From assembly GCA_905182995.1 (NCBI GenBank), contig CAJJDP010000035.1, positions 76,681 to 140,680 on the forward strand: a stretch of 64,000 nt of DNA, given 5' to 3'. Under the pieces are notes generated by a model, which saw nothing but the letters and a program-made list of their open reading frames with translations, was not told the DNA's origin and searched no databases. A program made the position numbers and the translations under genes. This document shows positions 59,633-64,000 of this stretch, one piece after another. This DNA is from Paramecium octaurelia (taxonomy: Eukaryota > Ciliophora > Oligohymenophorea > Peniculida > Parameciidae). Numbering within the stretch: the first letter of the stretch is position 1; the number at the start of each line of letters is the position of its first letter.

Positions 59633-62600
59633 ATGTTAAATATATTATTGATTTGGTCCAAACTCCTTGAAATAGGAACTTGTGGGACTATCAGCCCTAC
59701 TATTTTTTTTTAGGCACTCTCATCAGATAACTCTGAAGTAACAACTCTTAAGCTAAACACCGAATATATAATCAAATTTGATTTTACATTGCCCTCTAGT
59801 CATGATTCAAACGTAGACTACTTTAAAATAACACTAACAGGATTTTCATCATTGAGAAATCCAGATTCTTCAAAATATTTTAAAAATCCCACCACAGATG
59901 GAAAATCTTACATTCGATTTAGCTTCGATTATACTTAATACACTCCGTCAATAATATTTTATGCTACCACAGGTGCATCACTTGTGGAACATACTTGTAA
60001 AGGTTAAAGTTTTTCAGGCACTACAGACCTTTCAATTTACTCAAGTGATATAAAAACCTTTACCTTAGCAGGGGGAACAATAACGATAGATTCCATTAGT
60101 CCATCAAATAGGATTTTCGACTTGAAATCAACTTATACTATCAAGCTTACCTTTGAGAATTCTCTATCAGTAAATCCAAATTCATTAACCTTTACAATAC
60201 CATCAGGTTTACAATCAGGCACACCAATTACATGCACAGGAAATCCGTCTACTTCAATTCAATGTTCTTATGATTCAGAAAAATAATTAATAATAATAAC
60301 TTCTTTAGATTCTACTAAGACATAAACGATTCTTCTTGACTTTAATAACCCCAAGTCACCAACTACATTTCTTACTTTTAATAATTTTATTACAAAAATT
60401 GATAATATTTTAGTTGATACAAGCAGCACTTCCTTAGTAGTCAATGGGTACAATGATGGAATACTCGCAGATGTATAAATAGAAAGTGGATCTTATAAAG
60501 TAGGTTAAAATGGAGCCTTTATTAAATATACATTTAAAAACATAAATGATATAGAACCTAGTTTTTAATTTGAATTAACCTTACCTAGTGATATTTAATG
60601 GGATTTAACATCTAAATCATGTTCTTTGAGTGTGGCAGGTGTATTAAAAGGTTGCGATTACGAAAAAAGTTCAACGAATGCTTAATTGATTACAGTAACA
60701 ATAACCATATCTAATTCAATATCTGGAGGAACATCGATAATATTAACAATTAATTCAATAATAACACCATATACCTTCAAATCTGCAACTGGATTCTCAT
60801 TGAAGGTAATTAAGGATACTGTGGAATATGATAAAAAAATATCCTTTGGAAGTTTAACAATGACACAATAAAGCGGCATTACTTTATCATTTTTTGAAAA
60901 AACAGAACTTAAGAATGGTGCTCAATCAACTTATACTTTTAATACTTAATTTGAAACTGCATAACCTGATGGCACAAAAATAACATTTACTCTACCAGGA
61001 TATCTGTTAGACAATGTGAACAAAGTAGAATTTTATAATTTTAATCCTTATACTGGTTCCAATCTATTAGTTATTTCATCTGCAGCTACAATTACAATCT
61101 AATTAACTGGAGCTTTAGATAAGAATTAAATTTATGTCACTAAAATATATAACGTAGTGAATAAAGATAGTATTGGCACAATTACAGCTGAGACAGTATT
61201 AGGCACTTATAAGATATCAAGCACAGATTAAGGCACAGCTCTTACTGTTTCAAGTGGCGACCCAAATACTATTACTATTAATTCTTTGGATATCGAAAAA
61301 AAATTACTAGGAGTTTTAGATACATATTATTTTAAAATACAATTATTTAATTAGCCCTCTGATGGATCTACTATCATTGTGACTATGCCAGAAAATTTTT
61401 CTGTTGATATTGCGAATTAGGAATGTAAAGCAGCAGTGGATAAAACTAAAGGCTTCACAGTAGATACATGTTAAGTTAATAGCTAGGAAATTAGTATTAA
61501 AACAAGTGCGATAATATCTAAAAATTTGGAGTTTAGACTGAATAACTTAATTAGGAATCCCAAGGTCTCTTAGTCTACTTACTTTTTTTAAATAAGAACA
61601 TAGAGAGGTACAACTATTATAGATGAATCTAGCAGCTCGGATTCATTACTATAATTTAAATTAAATTGTCCTGCTACTCCTTCTTTATTTTGTAAGGAAT
61701 GTGATATTTCCAATAATTGCTTATCATGTTATACTGATGTCTCAATAACCCCTAATATTTACCTATTTGAGAAAAAATGTGTAAGTACTTGTGGATAAAA
61801 GTATTACAGCGATTCTAGTAATGCTTGCAAGAGTTGCCCAGATAATTGTTTAGAATGCACTAGTAGTACTGTATGCTAAAGTTGCAGCGATGATACAAAT
61901 TATGAACTCAAGAATAGTAAATGTGTTAAGAAATGTAATGAGAAATAATTTGATTATAATGGTATATGTACATTGTGTAATGAGAATTGCAATACTTGTA
62001 TAGATCAAAGTACGAAATGCACATCATGTGGAACAACCAATAATCTGCTTTATTAAAACAAGTGTATTTCTTAATGTCCAACAGGAATATTTCAGGTTGG
62101 GTTCTCTTGCATTGCATGTACTTCACCCTGTAAAACATGTAGCACTGGTCCAACTGCATGTCTCACTTGTGTTGCTAATTATTATTACAAAAAGACATCA
62201 TTGAGTTGTGTTACTGATTGTGGTACTAGATATTTCTAAGATGGAAGTGAATGTACTTAATGCTCTGATCCATGCAATAATTGTTCCAGTAGCACAATAT
62301 GTATTGATTGCATTACAGGATACTACTTTTTCAATAATAGTTGTATATCAACAGTGCCTAGTGGCTATTATTAATCAGGCAATACCTTAATTAAATGTCC
62401 TAACATTTGTGGAAATTGCATTTCAGAAACTGAATGTACTTCTTGTCCAACAAATCAATATTTGTTATCAAAATAATGCATAGATAAATGTCCTGATAAA
62501 TATTACTCATTGAACTTTGTCTGTTATTCTTGTGATGCCTCGTGCCTGTTATGTTCCTCAAGCACAGTGTGTACTTTATGTCCAGATAATTATTTACATT

Positions 62601-64000
62601 TGTCTGGTAAATGCTATTAGAATTGTCCTACTAAATACTACTCCTTGGATTAATAGTGTTTATCATGTCAATCATCTTGTGCCACTTGTGTGAATGGTCT
62701 GGAGTGTAAGACATGTCCAACAAGTTCACCATATATGTCAAGTAATCTGTGTGTTTCCACCTGCTTGGCCAATTATTATATAAAAGAGTATGCCTGTATC
62801 AAGTGTTCAAATGAGTGTGCCACATGCGATGATAAAGGCTGTCTTACTTGCATAGAGAATTACAAATATTTAAATTAGACTTGTGTAACTTCATGTCCTA
62901 GTGGATATCAAGATGTACCTTATATTTATAATTACTAAGTTGAACAATGTAGGAATATGCGAGATTGTGACGAGTTCAGAGGAGCAATTAATATCCAATT
63001 TGTAAGAGAACAAGTACATACCCATTCCATTCACAATAGTAGCGATAATTATGATTTTGAGTGTTGCAGTGGCTAAGATATCTAAATCTGAGGTAATAAA
63101 TAATGTACAATAGTAGACTTTTATTCCAGGTTCAGCAGTTGGTTTATTGGGTCTAATCATTGTAGGTTCATGGACAGTGCTACTTATCTTATAATTGGAT
63201 TACATTTTGGAGAAACTAGAAATGTATCTAATAATGGGTTCGATTGGAGTTCACATTATATTGAATCTCATTAATCTATGCGTTGTCAAACATAGTACTA
63301 AAGGGGACATTGCTTTTAATTAGTGGTATGCAGCAAGGAGATCCAATTCGTGTGCCTACATCTTCCTAAATGTATTGTCTGTACTGAGTTTCACTATGAC
63401 AAGGTTTTATTTTTCTAGGTACTTCGGATTTAGATTCTTAAAATGTAGATTATCAGATGTTGATAATATGGTAGGGATGAATATCATCAATGGACTCTGT
63501 GCATTTGTATCATTATTCCATCTATTCATTTTAGTTTTGTTGTATTCCCGCTTTGATTGCCAGCGTGCTTCTAGCCTACAGGGATCAACAAAGAGAGTAA
63601 TTATTCATAAGCAGTATTGACTCATTCATAGTCACCATTATCTTTGCAATCTGTTTGATATGTGAAACTCAAAAGGACGAAAACTTTTTTGAAGAAAACA
63701 ATAATGGATCTGCTCCACATTCACTCTAAGTTATTCCTGATTACTTTTAAACCAAACGATCCAAAAGGTTTTCCTTTGATGAATCCATAAATGGATAATA
63801 GTTTGTTAAGAATGAGTAAGATCATGAGCCATCTTTTCCAAAAATTGATGAATCCATTGAATATAAAGATAATCAATCCTTTCAGAAAATGATGCATTCT
63901 CAAATGATCTTCAAATAAGAGATTCCAGATCCAAAAAAAGACAATTTCAATCTGTCTCAAGAGGAAATGATCATTAAAATACAGAGTAATGATGTTTCCG
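59633..64000 (+). CDS. Cys-rich multi-pass receptor-like protein (3' end beyond window)
   Basis: At least 1400 residues; runs off the right edge. Introns at 62915-62939, 63093-63116 and 63507-63534 (25, 24, 28 nt) restore frame in the membrane region. The first about 650 residues are Ser/Thr-rich beta-type repeats (repeated T-x-x-P-S-G or S-L-T motifs, such as NPNSLTFTIPSGLQSG). From about 61650 comes a furin/TNFR-like run of Cys modules (C-x-x-C spacing, e.g. CFLCSSSTVCTLC-like CLLCSSSTVCTLCPDNY). Several membrane helices follow (IPFTIVAIIMILSVAVA, VGLLGLIIVGSWTVLLIL, FIVTIIFAICLICE) and then an acidic cytosolic tail reaching the end of the window. Large surface proteins of this kind are abundant in Paramecium; ligand unknown. 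Confidence 0.85.

Noticed and set aside
1-64000. CRISPR arrays, ribosome binding sites, operons, integrases, transposons and virus-like elements
   Set aside because: No evenly spaced repeats, no transposase, reverse transcriptase, capsid or integrase motifs, and no terminal repeats were seen. The only long repeat is the assembly duplication, and the genome is eukaryotic.

Overview
The window is macronuclear DNA of a ciliate, most likely Paramecium. It is AT-rich and very gene-dense. TAA and TAG occur throughout long conserved reading frames (read here as Gln), and TGA is the only stop. Genes are interrupted by very small GT-AG introns: I place about 50, of 20-29 nt, several carrying an in-frame TGA. 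A standard-code reading therefore breaks almost every gene. All coordinates below come from reading with the ciliate code and removing these introns; a conserved domain recurring in one frame across the introns was the main check.

Left part (1-11.4 kb): a 1359-aa Cys-rich multi-pass surface protein (595-4724). After it comes a 1390-bp exact direct duplication either side of a single N at 5945, almost certainly an assembly join. The stretch from 4.7 to 11 kb holds one apparently intact gene (8742-9944) and several decayed or unpolished coding remnants on both strands.

Middle (11.5-35 kb), mostly intact and tightly packed: an LRR protein, a secreted Cu/Zn superoxide dismutase, an MBOAT acyltransferase, two unknown proteins, a truncated haemoglobin, a RING/B-box/coiled-coil protein with a C-terminal LRR-like tail, a ubiquitin-specific protease, RIB43A (axonemal ribbon protein), a small coiled-coil protein, a PIWI/Argonaute protein (Ptiwi type, catalytic D-D-H present), a MIR-domain protein, tRNA-Leu(CAA), a small membrane protein, a glycerophosphodiester phosphodiesterase and two unknown basic or charged proteins.

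Right part (37-64 kb): a central-apparatus-like protein (MYCBPAP/FAP147 type) with an unusual phosphoglycerate-kinase-like region, a kelch-EGF type I membrane protein, an RluA-type pseudouridine synthase, an M1 aminopeptidase, an H-type lectin, a long Gln/Glu-rich protein, a Myb three-repeat DNA-binding protein, a long coiled-coil protein, an EF-hand protein, an F-BAR-like protein, the nucleolar GTPase NOG1 and, running off the right edge, a Cys-rich multi-pass receptor-like protein.

There is no operon logic. Neighbours are functionally mixed, as usual in Paramecium, although three ciliary genes (RIB43A, the MYCBPAP-like protein and possibly the EF-hand protein) and three surface or secreted Cys-rich proteins are present. 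No CRISPR array, transposon or virus-like element was recognised.
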